Made by a program: the position numbers and the translations under genes. Shown in pieces: positions 1 through 13,700 of a stretch of 64,000 nt of DNA. A model generated the notes under the pieces. The model worked only from the letters and a program-made list of their open reading frames with translations, was not told where the DNA came from and did not search any database. The stretch covers positions 799,953-863,952 of the forward strand of contig NW_019091441.1 in NCBI RefSeq assembly GCF_001949145.1. Reading direction: 5' to 3'. The number at the start of each line of letters is the position of its first letter. The first letter of the stretch is position 1. The DNA is from Acanthaster planci (taxonomy: Eukaryota; Echinodermata; Asteroidea; Valvatida; Acanthasteridae).

Positions 1-1652
1 GAGGTCTGCATGTTGACGTGATGCATTGCTATGCACTCATCATCAACCTGGTACTCTTCCCCTATAATCCCCTGTAATTGTGGCCACAAAAGCCTTAGGC
101 TGCTTCATATGTGGGCTTAAGAAAGCTGTAATGCAGGAAATAATATGGAGCAGAAGGAAGTGTACAGGCGTGCAGGTATTCAAATGTAAACAGTTGCATT
201 TGGCAGCATCATTTTTCTCCATTTTCAGATGAGATCAGCATTTTTGTTTGCACGGAACTAGTAATGTTTACCAGTTATTAATGGGATGTTAGAACAACGA
301 GTTGTCACAGATTATTTCATACTGTGAGTCTGGAATGTCTGAATATTCGGGAGAAAATTCCTGCCAGGTTTCTACTGTAGCACTTTTGAAGTTCAGGGCT
401 TTTCCCAAGAATTTAGATAGTTCAAACTTAATTATTTAGATCGGTATAACTGAAATAATAAATACACTACATGGATCATCATACTTTGGCAGAAGTAGAT
501 CTAGAGGGTAGGAGGTACAACCATTGCTTCCCCCTTCCTGCTTCTGATTTTTGTTTCGTAGATTGTTTTCTTTCCCTCTTGCTCTCAATACGTTACTTGC
601 ATTTCATAACTATAAAGGCACAAATTATCAGTAAATATGTCTCATTCATCACAAGGGTTTCATCTCCATTTGGACTGGGAGCAGGTCCCCTCCCATTCAT
701 ACTGGGCACTCCATTTTGTGTAAAGGCTGGATCTCCTACTAGTCTGTCTGGTATTTAGTGAGGGAAAATGACGTCATGGTGATGGGGACATAAGTACATG
801 TACGTGTATATGGGCAAGATCTTCATAAAATGGACCAAAATGTAACTCTGGATGTCATTTTTCAAAACTTCTAAAAGAGTAACTTGGATCATGTAAAATA
901 CAAATTAGCACCTTCGGATTTATACAAATGATTATTTGGGGATAATTAGGCATACTGTGTACATTTGGTTGGCTACCAGTGCAAATCAAATGGAGTTGAA
1001 TTCATTTAAAGGTTTACGTAGAAGTGTTTACACCAGAGGACTTGATTTCAAAACTTCTCTCAACAAGAAGGAGAATTCAGTATATTTTTCAACTGATGTA
1101 TTTTAAAGTACCTAAGAAATAACTTTAGAAAAATATAAGCCACAAAAAGAGCACAAAATTGACAGACAATGATGAGAAAAGATTGGCTCTCTTCATTCTC
1201 TTATCGTTTATAATCACTTTCACTATACCAACATATCGGCCAGGTAGTAGTTTTTCTCCAACATACCAATGTACACATGGAATGATGATTGAAGTAGAAA
1301 ATAATGGAATATATTTGTTTGGTTTCCTTCTCAGGAATGTGAAAAAGAAAGGTGGAAAAGGTGAGCCCAAAAGAGGAACTATGTATGTCTTTAAAATGGT
1401 GCAAGGAAATACAGTCCACTTTTAACATAAAATGCTAAATGGTAGTATTTGGACTTAAATAGATGACATTCTTGGCTTTGTAATGCACTTTATTTCATCT
1501 CATTTGTTTTTGGCAATCCAGAAGTGCATGTATGCCCCTGTAAACACAACTGCTGTGAATTGAGTTGGTGCCATCTAGTCTGATCCCAAGACCTAATATA
1601 AAATGCAACATTTTTGGGGTAAAATTCCAGTACCCGCCATCTTGTTTTGCAG
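1..1652. other. Intron of SH3PXD2, no exon recognised
   Basis: This is AT-rich non-coding sequence upstream of the first recognised SH3 exon. The short open frames here have no domain signature, no codon bias and no matching splice sites. Exons for the PX domain expected in this family are not visible, so they must lie left of the window. The stretch ends in a normal acceptor (ttgttttgcag) at 1652. Confidence 0.6.
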
Positions 1653-1784
1653 AAATTGACGTCATCTCAGATCCTATCCAACCCGAGGCCTACATTGTGA
1701 TTGCCGACTACAAGAAGCAACAGAAGAATGAAGTGGACCTGCATGCTGGTGATCATGTTGATGTCTTTGAGAAAAATGATAACG
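1653..1784 (+). CDS. SH3PXD2: SH3PXD2 exon: first half of SH3-1
   Basis: The acceptor is ttgttttgcag and the donor is gtttgt. The exon enters with two bases of a split codon and leaves with one. It encodes IDVISDPIQPEAYIVIADYK followed by ...EVDLHAGDHVDVFEKNDN, which is the ALYDY-like strand and the acidic RT loop of an SH3 fold. The next exon supplies the WW half. Confidence 0.93.
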
Positions 1785-4700
1785 GTTTGTATATACCACC
1801 ATGTTGTATGCATGCTGCCATATCTTTGCCTGCTAAAGTTACATGTAGTTCTCACATCAACTTAAACAGATGCAGACAGCAACAGTTCTGCTAATATGCT
1901 GCCATACAGAAATACTTATATGTGATTGACACCAGTATGGATGCAGACAGTTGGCAGATAGTCGGATCATGGTCAAGTTTGCTAACTGTCTGAATCAAAT
2001 CATCAGAGTAAGCCCAAACAAATGCACTGGTGGGACAGGCATACAGTGGTGTTTTCTCTCACTTGCTGAATACCACACATTTGCACCCATTTCAGACAGG
2101 CATTCTAGGGTCATGCCGAACCAAATAGACTCAAGAGCGACTTGGTTCGACCCAATTAAATTTTGGTTTCAAACTGATGACCTTAATGCATTAGGTTCGG
2201 CCCATGAAAAGAGCAACGTCTGAAACAAAGTTGCTCTTGTGTTGTTCCAAGCACCATCAAGTGTCGATCTTTTGCCTTCTAGCATGCCTTGTCACCCCTA
2301 ATTGTTTTAGATGTCAAACTTTTGCTGGACTTAATTCAAAATTTGCTTTTAATTTGGTTTGGTCCGACTCTAGAATTCCTGTCTGAAACAGGTGTCAGCT
2401 CATTTTCCTGGGATAACTTGGAAATGAAACCCTACTAGTCATCAAAATAGCTGACCTGAAATGAATTGAAATATCAAGTTAGCTTCAAGATATGTTAAAA
2501 CCATCTAAAACGGTGTTTTGTAAAGAAAAAATTCATTTTCAGATGCCAAATGTTGTTTCCACTTTTTTTGCATGACTTTACACACCAACTCCTCTGAGAA
2601 TGTTTGCATCTTGATATTTTGCTCCATTTCAGCGATCTTTGTGACCATGTGGAAAAGGGGCTTTACATGTACATGTATGTGTGCAACAGTTGCCGATTGT
2701 TAGGATGCTGGACATTGACCTTATACCCAGAGGATAAATGGTATATGACCAAAATATGGTGCATTCATGTTTGATACTACAGAACTACACAAGTGATTTC
2801 CTTTAGTATCCAGTGCAATAACCATATCCCTTTGTGTGCACTATTTATGCTGCATACTGTGGGCTGTGGCTTTACAGATATTGCTTGAACAATGGTCACA
2901 CACACACTGCAGAGCTTTATTCACACAGTTTCCAACAAGGCCTCAGTTTCCTCATAACAGGGCCTTGCAAAGCCATACATCCTCTGAACAGTTCATAACT
3001 GGACTGACATTATGTTAAGCACTTTCACAACTTCTTAAGTGGCAGGTTTCAAGCGGCACAGCATGACAGATCAGAGGCAGTGATTAATCATAACTTTTGA
3101 GACTCCACATATTCCTGCCTTTGATTTTAGTTCTGTAGCTGATGAATGGGTACTTCATTCATATTCACATGCAGTAAGGCATGTGAATAAAGCCATGAGC
3201 TGAGCCATCAGGTACAGACAAAGAGTGGTACTAGCCAGGAATAAGTGGAGTCTTAACATTGTAATTAATGGCTTGCAGTCTAAACGTATGTAAAGTTTCA
3301 ACCACGATTGTAGAGGGAATAAGCATTTAGGACGTATATGTATTTTGTACAGGATGGTGGTTTGTGGGTGCCAGTGACAGTCAGGGCTGGGCACCTGGGA
3401 CGTTCCTCAGCCGAGCTGATGGATCAGAAGATGAGGATGGCATTGCTGGGAAAGGTGTGTTGGCACATTTGGGTGGTGGAGGACTGGGGGCAACACCCAT
3501 TAGCAGCAAACTGACAAACTGTCAGTGGTGCAAGAGGGTCAATTCCACGTTGTTCTCAAACAAATTGGTGATTCTAATTCCCAATCCCTCCTTTTTTGGT
3601 TTTTTCCATTTTTTTGTCTTCCCCTTTTTATTTGTAACTTTTTTTTCTGAGGGTAAGTGACCCCCCTTGGCCCAAGCTGCCCAGATGGCCGTGGTTGGCA
3701 CATTGTTTTCTCAAGACCTGATAACCTGGTGCTCTAAACATAAGTGAGCGCTAGGTTGTTATTGTGAGGATCAGAGAACAAATGTTGCTAATTGAAGAGA
3801 AACTGCCATGGAAATTACTGTCCAAGATGTTAGTCAAAACGAGTCAGTAGTGTAGTTGAAAAGAAGTGCTTCCTTACTTTCTCTGGACTCCATGTACATA
3901 GAAACAAACCAGTGCCTACCCAAGTTAGTAATATCAACTTGATGGACATGTAGGGACTTCAGAGCATGTAAACTTGCTGTTTCAAAGATGGAGTTTCGCC
4001 GGGGAGATGTAAATTAATTTTGGATTTTTGCCCTCCATGACGTGTATTTTAACACTGTATGCTCAATGTATGCCCCCAAGGGCTTGTGAAAACACCACAA
4101 GGGTACTCTCAAATCTATCTTGAAATAGTTACCCACTGCTACATCTGATTTGAACCAGCCAGCTGACACCGGCAAGCTCGGCAGTCGAGTGGTTAAGACG
4201 TCTTGCACTAGCAAGCAGGAGGTTGTGGGTTTGAGCCCCACCCGAGTACGATTGTGGTTTTATCACAAGCCCTTGGGGGTACACTGAGCATAATACACGT
4301 TGGACAGGGCCAAAAAAAAAAATCCAAAATTAATTTATGTAAAATTGCATTGGCTGCATCTTCTGACTGCCAGACCCAGCATGCAATGCCTATCCACCCC
4401 GAGCATAAAGTGCACCCCCAAGCGGCAAAAGAAAGACTGATGGTTGTAAGTTTTCTAAGCAGGTTCTTACATGAGTTCTGCGTGTACGCAAAGACCACAT
4501 ATTAGGGAATAAATTCACTATGCGTACTCAGTGTGCTCTGCGTCAAATGCAGTCACCCAGTGTAAAAAGGACACACTGGCCATTTTCTGGTACCCTAGCC
4601 TTTGAGAAAGCTATGGTCGAACAAACAATTTGTGATCCATTCTGAAAGAAAGGCATGTACTGGAAGTTTAATGCTAGTCTTGTGAAAGAGATTACCGTCT

Positions 4701-7700
4701 GATGCATGTATAGTGCATCATTGGAATTTCTCTCCTGTTTGTTTATAAAATTTGTGAAGTTTGGCATAGAAATCAAGCCACACCCAGCTGCAAGAGGATT
4801 TTGCTGCATGGTTAATATACAATAAAATGATGGTGTGTTTTACAGTGGAGGAACATTACATTACCAACAATTCCTACAAGGCCCAGCAGCATGATGAGAT
4901 CAGTTTTGAGACGGGTGCGGTGCTGATGGTAATACAGAAGAGTCTGGATGGATGGTGGATGGTCAGGTTAGTGGTAGACCTGCCCGTACTGCCATTCCCA
5001 CTGGTAACACACACATAATGAGCGTTTATGAGTGCAGTTTTGAAAATAGTTTCATAAGGTGATGGAATGTTCTATTCCGCAAAGCAAAGCCGAGTGGAAT
5101 AGAACATTATTAGATGCCATAACTGCTATGACACCACACTCACATGCTCATTCTTTAGCTAAGCGGGTGTGCACTTGATAAGTCATGGCATTCTATTGGT
5201 CAGAGAGGCATGTAACATGTGCGTACCACGTGTCCTTGAGCTTTGTGCTACTGTGAATGGTACACAATAAAATTCTCTTTGTGTATTAAAGCATGACATG
5301 AAGTTTTCATGTGCTAAGCCATGACTGAAATTTTATCTGTCTTTTTGCACAAGCGTGGATTACATAGTGTGGACCTCCAAACAAAAAATGGTCCTTACGA
5401 TTGGGAGACGTGTGATCTTACACATGTCCAAGCAGTGCTTTTCCCTCCCTGAAGCTTCAGAGGCATGTTAATGATGGGGTTATTGGCTGAAAAATGAAGA
5501 GTGACAGTCCAGAAAATATCATTAAAATATCCAGCTTGAGAGAGTTGGCATAGTGGGAGAAAAGGGAGGTTTCCCTGAGTTTCTTAACCTCAGGAGAACA
5601 CGAGAATGTCCACATAATATATGTGACGGTGTGCAGAACAGTGACTGTGTGTCCATACATAAGTAATTCAGCAGTATATTCAAAGGAGTATATTCAAGAG
5701 TCACATTGCTGCGCATACTGACTAAGTCAAGGACTCACCATCGATAACCCACCAATCAGATAATGGAGATTTATTAAGGTTTTCTGTAATGGCTCATGAA
5801 TTGTTTGGAGAGACTGTTAGGAACATCAGCAGCCATTTTCCTACTGGAGGGACACAACTCAGTGCACGTACATATACGTATTTGTATGCATTGGTAATTC
5901 CAGAAATTAGGGGTCCAAAAATGTGGCAGTTTGTGCCCCTGTTACATCTGACCTTTGTTATTTGACATGGATATATCACCAGAATTGATTTCAAACTATT
6001 ACTATTTGTTTGACAGGTACCGGTAATTTGTATTAATTCATCAGCCTTGGAAATTGGAAAATGTGTTCTAAACTTACAAAATCATATGTCAGATGTGGCC
6101 ATGGTGACAGGGACACACACAAAAAATGAACCCTTATTTTCTGGAATTACCCATACACACTAGGATGTATCACATTCATGTGTATCTGGCTAGATGGACC
6201 TTATTGATGAGTCAGCCAATGTGAAATTCAAAGCAAGTTTGACTCTTCATTTTTGGACCTTTGGAGCATCATTGAAAGAATAAAATGAAACTTGCTGGCA
6301 AATTATTGCCAGTCTGCTCTTAGGCAGTCAGGAATAATTCATATTTGTAGTAAAACACTCGAGTGTTTTATATAATATTTGGAAAAAAATTGAAAGGGAG
6401 GCTTGAAACGTACACAAATCCAAAAATAGTCTGATACCATTCCATTTAACAGCTAACAACTTTAAAGCCCATTCAAGGAACACGATTAAATATGGCTTTC
6501 ACAGGAATGAGATCTATTGAAGAGGCCAAACACAGACCCAAAACATAGATATAAACCAAATCAGACCTGAAACTGGACTGAGCTCCCCATATCCATCCCA
6601 ACCTGACAAAAATTAAGGTAAATTGACCCAAACTGACCAAAAACAAAGCAAGTCTTGTTCATAAAAAGACTTGAATATTTGACTCTAATTACATGGAGTT
6701 GTCCTTTTGTTGTTCAATGTTTTGCCAGAACTTACGTCTGCATTGCCTGAATTACGTGTATTTAGAAAAACTTATGAGTGTGCAAAACTGTTGTAATGCT
6801 TCTCTTTTACAATCCCAGTTAGAGTGTTGGAGTGTAGAAATTAAATGGGAGAAAATCATGTATTTGGGTCATACTCAGCACTAATAATAGGCACAGTAAT
6901 GGCCCATGTTGATGTCTGAACTACTTTTTTGGGGGGGGCTAGAAATTTTTTTTTTTGGGGGGGGGAGATTTTATCAAGATGGTTCAAATGAATTGACCCA
7001 ACCCAACTTAAATGGTGGAGGAACCAACCAAATCCGGTTTTGGGTCTGGTCGGCACATGAAGTTTTAATCAGAGGTGCTGTGTCTACAGTTCATTTGTGG
7101 TAGTCAGTCACAAACATACGTGTGTTGGTACATATATACTTGTGTTGGTACATATCTGTGTGTTGGTACATATACGCATGTTTGTACATATACTTGTGTT
7201 GGTACATACAGTGTATCCATGTGTTGGTACATATATGTGTGTTGGTACATAAACGTGTGTTTGTACATATATGTGTGTTGGTACATGTACGAGTGTTGGT
7301 ACATATCTGTGTGTCGGTACAAATATGTGTGTTGGTACATATCCGTGTGTTGCTGTGATCTGAAACTTTTTCCCTCTTAAGTGAAAACAGAATCTGTGTC
7401 TTCTCTGTGCAACGTTATACTTGTTTGGGTTAAGTGGTTAAGTTATGTAATGCCTTTGACAGATTGAATGCTCCATCTCATAGTGGTTTACCCTATAGGA
7501 TAGAACATTGAATCTGATGCATCATATCATCATGATGAATCATAAACATTCTTTATATGTATAACATTGCTCCGGCTGTGTACTTGTCTTGGACTTGTGG
7601 AGTATTGGTCAGCTAATGTAATTATACTCTCATCCCCCCAAATCCATACAATATTACACCGAAATTGGGAATTTTCTACCCTTTTTGCAATCTGATCCAG

Positions 7701-10700
7701 ATACCAGGAGAAGGTGGGCTGGGTACCAGCTGCTTTTCTTCAAGTCTATACTGGTCCGGTGGATGTTGTGGTTAGCACTCCAACCCAACGTGTTGGTAAC
7801 GTCATGAATGTATCAGACATTGTCAAGNNNNNNNNNNNNNNNNNNNNNNNNNTCGTGTGTTGGTACATATACGTGTGTTGGTACATATACATGTGTTTGT
7901 ATATATACGTGTGTTGGTACATATCCGTGTTGGTACATGTCCGTGTGTTGCTGTGATCTGAAACTTTTTCCCTCTTAAGTGAAAACAGAATCTGTGCCGT
8001 CCTTGTGCAACGTTATACTTGTTTGGGTTAAGTGGTTAAGTTATGTAATGCCTTTGACAGATTGAATGCTCCATCTCATTTTGGTTTACCCTATAGGATA
8101 GAACATTGAATCTGATGCCTCGTAAAGTCCTGAACATTCCTTATATGTATAACATTGCTCCGGCTGTGTACTTGTCTTGGACTTGTGGAGTATTGGTCAG
8201 CTAATGCAATTATACTCACATCCCTCCCAAATGCATACAATATTACACCGAAATTGGGAATTTTCTACCCTCTTTGCAATCTGATCCAGATACCAGGAGA
8301 AGGTTGGCTGGGTACCAGCTGCTTTTCTTCAAGTCTATACTGGTCCAGTGGATGTTGTGGTTAGCACTCCAACCCAACGTGTTGGTAACGTCATGAATGT
8401 ATCAGACATTGTCAAACGCCAGGCTGCAGGGGCATCTAAGAACAGTCCTCAGTTAGGAAGGAGAGGTTTGTATTCAACATACTTCCATTTCATTAAAATA
8501 AACCCCAGAAAACCAACAAAATTAATTCATTTTTCTAATCTTAACAGTTGGTGCATAGGTGTACACTAGCTTAGATGCAGTTCAATTATTAAATTATCAT
8601 TGTCGTAGGATATTATTGAGGGTTTGTGCATGTCTGTACATGTCATATATAGAGAACATTATGTGGTATGTATGTTTCAGTCATCTCAGAATTGATGGAA
8701 ACAAGGAATCAATCGTGTACTGGAACTTACTTTTTGAAACTAGCAAATGTAAGTTTCAGAAATTAATTTAGTCCTTGATTCCATTATTCTAGCATCGGAT
8801 GAATTTTTTTCTTTTTATCATGACGCTTTTTTTTTTTACAGTTTTTAGCATGCACATTGGTTCATTTGAGAGATTATAATCCTATTACTTTGATGTTATG
8901 CAGACAAAGATTGATGGTTAGGATGCAAACTGTGCTGACAGTGGTAAGAAGTGAGAATCAAAAGATTTAGTTATGAGGTATAGCTTCCAGCCAACTCGAC
9001 AGTCAATTGTGATCATAATGGTGGCCTCATTCCATTCGATTATTTACAGATAACTCATATGGTCAGGGAATAGAAGCAAAGCCAACACCGCCAAGACGAA
9101 GCACAGTCAGGGTAAGGACTGTTATTACGTAGAAGCTTGCATTCTGGCACCAGTGACTGATTTGAGATTTACCTTAAGATGCACTTCGCTGCTGATAAGA
9201 GTCTGATCAGATGATGTCAAAATACCATCTGACCGCACGGTGCCCCAAGATTGGCCACCATCGTAGAACATGTAGAAGATAACCGTTTAGATTGCAACCA
9301 TATATTCCACATTGTAAACTTGAGAATAAGGCTTAGAAAGTAACTGGGAATTCCTTCTCAAATGGCATAATGGTCACCTCCAGTATCATGTATGGTTTTC
9401 CTTTCTGTGCCAATCCAGCACCCGAATGCTGGCTCTGTTTTTTTACCATTTACAAGTGCTGTGAAGGCTTGCCTGTGACCTAAATATTATGCATAGTGCA
9501 GGTTTTGCCTATGTGGGTCAGTGAGCTCGCCCTATATTCATTCCAAATAGGGCTCAAGTCAGAACTGTGATCTAAATTACATCATAAAACCTTACAATGC
9601 AGACTTCTTGCAGCGCATATCCTTTTAAATTTGATCTAAAATTCAGTCTTTTCTGCTAATAGTATAAAGCCCACTTTTGTGCAAACAGTGATTTCTCCTT
9701 TGTTTAATGCTTATGTCTTCATTCACATAGCTCACACAACTCGGTGGAAACTTTTTTTTTGTAGAGTAAATACTTCATGCTGGAAATTTGTACACACATT
9801 CTAAGTAAATTGCATCATCATGCGACTTGTCTTTAAAAACTGACAAAAGGGCTTGGGAAACATCTTTCACAATTCCTCATTGGTCACATTTATACCTCAC
9901 CTTGATTTTCAGACTCCTGTTTGGCAAATAGCTATCCGTAGTACTTTTAAATTTTTGTGCCTTTGTTAACCCTTGCAACTGTCTTTTCCAACTTCTGCTT
10001 CATATTGCTTTGAATGCAGCCAGGCCAACACAGAAATGATGAGGTGTGTGGGGTGACAGAATTTATCCTTGCATGTCATACTTTATGGTGTGTGTGTGAG
10101 TGTGTAAAAACCTTCAATCGTGGACCTATAACAATAGGGGACAATAGGGTCAACGGTTGCCGAGGAGTCCACGGTTGGAAAACGTGTACAAAACATATGG
10201 GAGGTCTTCCAAAAAAGTTTAAAGTATGAACAAAAGAGGAACAATAGGGAGTCCATGATTGAAGGCATTTACACACTTGTTTGTGTGTGTGTGTTGTCTT
10301 CATACATGGTGTCCAAAAATTTCCAAGTGACACAGAAGCACTGTCTGCATTTCCTTAATATGCCTTAGGTACTTTTTATTCTAAGGTGTGATGTACTGAC
10401 TTAAGTATTTCATTGTGACACATGAAGTTTGAAATCCTTATAAGTACACACACTGGTACTGGGGTAAAGACATAGTTCCTGGTAATTTCTGTTGTACAAA
10501 GTAAGTTACACCAAGTAGTTATGTTGATGTTTGACCATACAGTAGAGCAAGGAACACACTCATTTTGTTTGGCTCGATCACCAGTATTGTTGTTGAGTCT
10601 GTTACAGATCCTTTCATAACTTGTATCACATGCCCTTTCATTCAACTATGTGAAAAAGGTCAGGCGGAAAATAACTTGGAGAGCTTGAATTGTGACAAAG

Positions 10701-13700
10701 AAATGCTTTGTCACAGTTTTATGTGAATAGTTTGTGGCTTGTCTCAACATGACAGACTTGCGATGTACTCGACCACAACATAGTTGATCATCTTTTGAGC
10801 TACAGTAATGACGTCATGCCCACACCCACTGTGTCATTATTCCATGTCATGCTTATTTTGTACAAAAGGTCTTTTACTTGTTACCACTAACCTCCTCATT
10901 TCCCTGTGTGCTGTTTCACGCCCTTTTTATAGTCACCAATGTTATGCTTTCCTGCGACAGTCTTGTGCAAACTCCAGTGGAAACATAGTGGCAACTAATA
11001 GATGATCTAGTGAAGTATGGGCAACCCATTAGTGGCAGTTCTGCAAGTTTTGCTGGCACATAATGTGACCAAAATTCAAGTCTTTAAGTAACTACAGTAC
11101 AGAATAACTGTTCTGTTTAGAGCCAATATGTGCCCCATCAAGCTGAATCGGATGTACATGTACGTCGGGTTTGCATGGCATGAAACAACTGTAAATACCT
11201 GGATTCCCTCCTGGACAGGATGCCAGTCTGTCACAGGTTGCTCCCAAGCTAATGCCAGTACACATTCTCATTTATACTGGTGGGAAGAAACAAGCTGGGA
11301 GAAATAACTTGTCACAGGTTTAAAGAGCCAATGGCCACATCCAACCCCCATTTGTCTGATCAGGGGTCACGAACTCTAACCACTTAGGCCACATGCTCTC
11401 ACCACTGAGATCAAAGTGCAGGTTTGAGTTTGTGCATCCAGTCTTGAACACAATTTTATTCAAACAATTTAAGTTGCAAAGTCTGTTTGATTTTTCCTTG
11501 ACATTTTTGATAAATGGAATGGATGAAAAGACACAGTTCATTTTGTCAAACTGGTTTTTCAGTTGAACTGCTTAATTGATTAGAGCATTCGTGTGTTGTC
11601 AGACGCTAAACCCTGTTTACCAGGTGTGGCCAGCATGTAAACCCCTTGAAGTACTTCACTTTCAGCATGTTTCATAGTGTGCGCCACATTGATGATGCAA
11701 AGACAAGTGTTCCTTGAACCCATTATATGTTTCCTTTCTTCCTTCCTTCATCAAACAGTTGTCTGTTCAGTTGGTCTGTCTCCACAATTCCCTCTGATAA
11801 TTCCATGTTCTTAATAGCTTGCCAGCCATTCCCATTTCCTGTCCATGTATGGCTCCATTGATGTGTCGTTTGTACCACATGTACATACATGTATATACTA
11901 CATTGCACATACAGAAATCACAATCTTTAAATTCTAAGTATAGCTTATATTCTGGACTTTCTTGGTAATAGATTACACTGTGTGTGACGTAACCTTGGTG
12001 TGCTTTACCCATGTGACATTGCCTCTCATTCCAAGTGTTTCTTTGCCGTTCTCATTTCTGTAGTCGTGAGGGGAATCAAATAGAAAAATTCTCTCTCTTT
12101 TGTAATTACTGAACAATATTTCATTCTAAATGAGATTGGGAGATGGTTGCTAATGTTCTGTCCAAAAGAACATTTTTCCTATTAAAAATTTTCCCAACTT
12201 GCAATATGTGGTAGAATTTTGGTCCTGAAATCTTTGTTCACAATTTAACTTTTTTTTCGGCCATCCTCTCCTGACTTTGGGTTTAAAATACACTTTTGTT
12301 TCCACAGCATTGCATGTGTTTTGATGGGCTCATTCGTCCTAACCCCATTTCATTTTTAATTTGCATTCCCACATTCAAGTTGTTGGACATCTGTATTCCA
12401 TGATTGTTAGAGATGTTACAAATTCATGTAAAAAATGGGAAGATGCAATTGGTTCTCTTGTTGGGTCATAATCAAGTGTTGTGAATTTCATAGGTCCATT
12501 TTGAAGCAATTTGAAGCATTATCAAGCCACGATGTTAGCATTGGATTTAAAATTAGGGACACAGCGTCCACACACAAAATTATTTGTACGTGAATACGAG
12601 TACATATGCATTTGAGTCCAGTCCTGATGAATCCACTGCGAGTCAATCACATGTCATCTAGTCATTTAAACAGAGATGGACTTGCAACTCTAGTCAGCAA
12701 CTCTGACTTTGTTTAAAGAAACCATTACATAGACATGGACAAGTCTACACCCTACTAGGATCTTTAACTCCATGCTTGTTATTTGTCTGTTTTGTTATTT
12801 GAATTGCTTTCACTAGAAGAACTGTACATTATCTGTTGGGAGATACCAGGCATTCACATTTGCCTTACCACCGGAAAAGTGCATTTGGAACCATTGTGCC
12901 TCTATTAGTGATTAATATCTTGTTTATTTTAATCCATCTTGTGAAATGTGTTCTAATCGGCGTTCTTTATTCAGGGGTATTATATGTTAATGCTACCCAT
13001 TTGAAAGTAATAATATATACTTATTTTGTGCTTTTTGTGTATAGAGAACTGTAAGGAAAGGAGCCACACGAAAGCTTAAACCACCAGTGAAGAAGACGGT
13101 GGAGTACTATACTGTGGCTGACTTCTCAGACAGCGCTGGGGATAGCATCAGCTTCCACAGTGGTCAGAAAGTAGAGGTAATGTCCGACAGATGTTATGCA
13201 TAGGCAGCAGCAAAGGGGGGGCAGCAGCCACTCCCACTCTGTGGCTTCTTGCTGTGGTCGATAGCAGCCACTCCTACTCTGTGGCTTCTCGCTGTGGGCT
13301 ACTCTGAAGAATTCTTGAGGACACACCTTCTCTGCCCGAGAGGCACTTGCATTTTGGAAAGCCGTGACACCCCATTGGTCCTTGAGGAATGTAACGCTCA
13401 TGAGCTTGGTGCTGCTGCAGCATTGGCTTCTAATTCTGGTCACTAGACTGGATCTTTGCCAAAGAGCCTGGTGTTCCATTGTCTAGCACCATACTGTCAG
13501 AAACAGTGGTGTAGATATCCGTGGTGTTGACTTATACTGGATGTGATTTACAAAAGTAACAACATAACAAGGAACAAGGAATCAAGCAACTGAAACAGGA
13601 ATACAAAAAGATAGTGAAAGCAATAGCAAAAGTATGAATATTGTACCAAGGAAAGGAAACTCCTGTCTGGAATTCTTGTTTTTGCAGATGTTTGAAATTT

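Noticed and set aside
471-758. 95-codon open frame at the left edge
   Set aside because: No domain, no codon bias and no matching splice sites in phase with SH3PXD2. It looks like chance intronic frame.
7104-7380. Overlapping Tyr/Cys/Trp-rich open frames on both strands
   Set aside because: The 18-base repeat unit is a multiple of three, so every frame stays open. No start context, homology or splice support.
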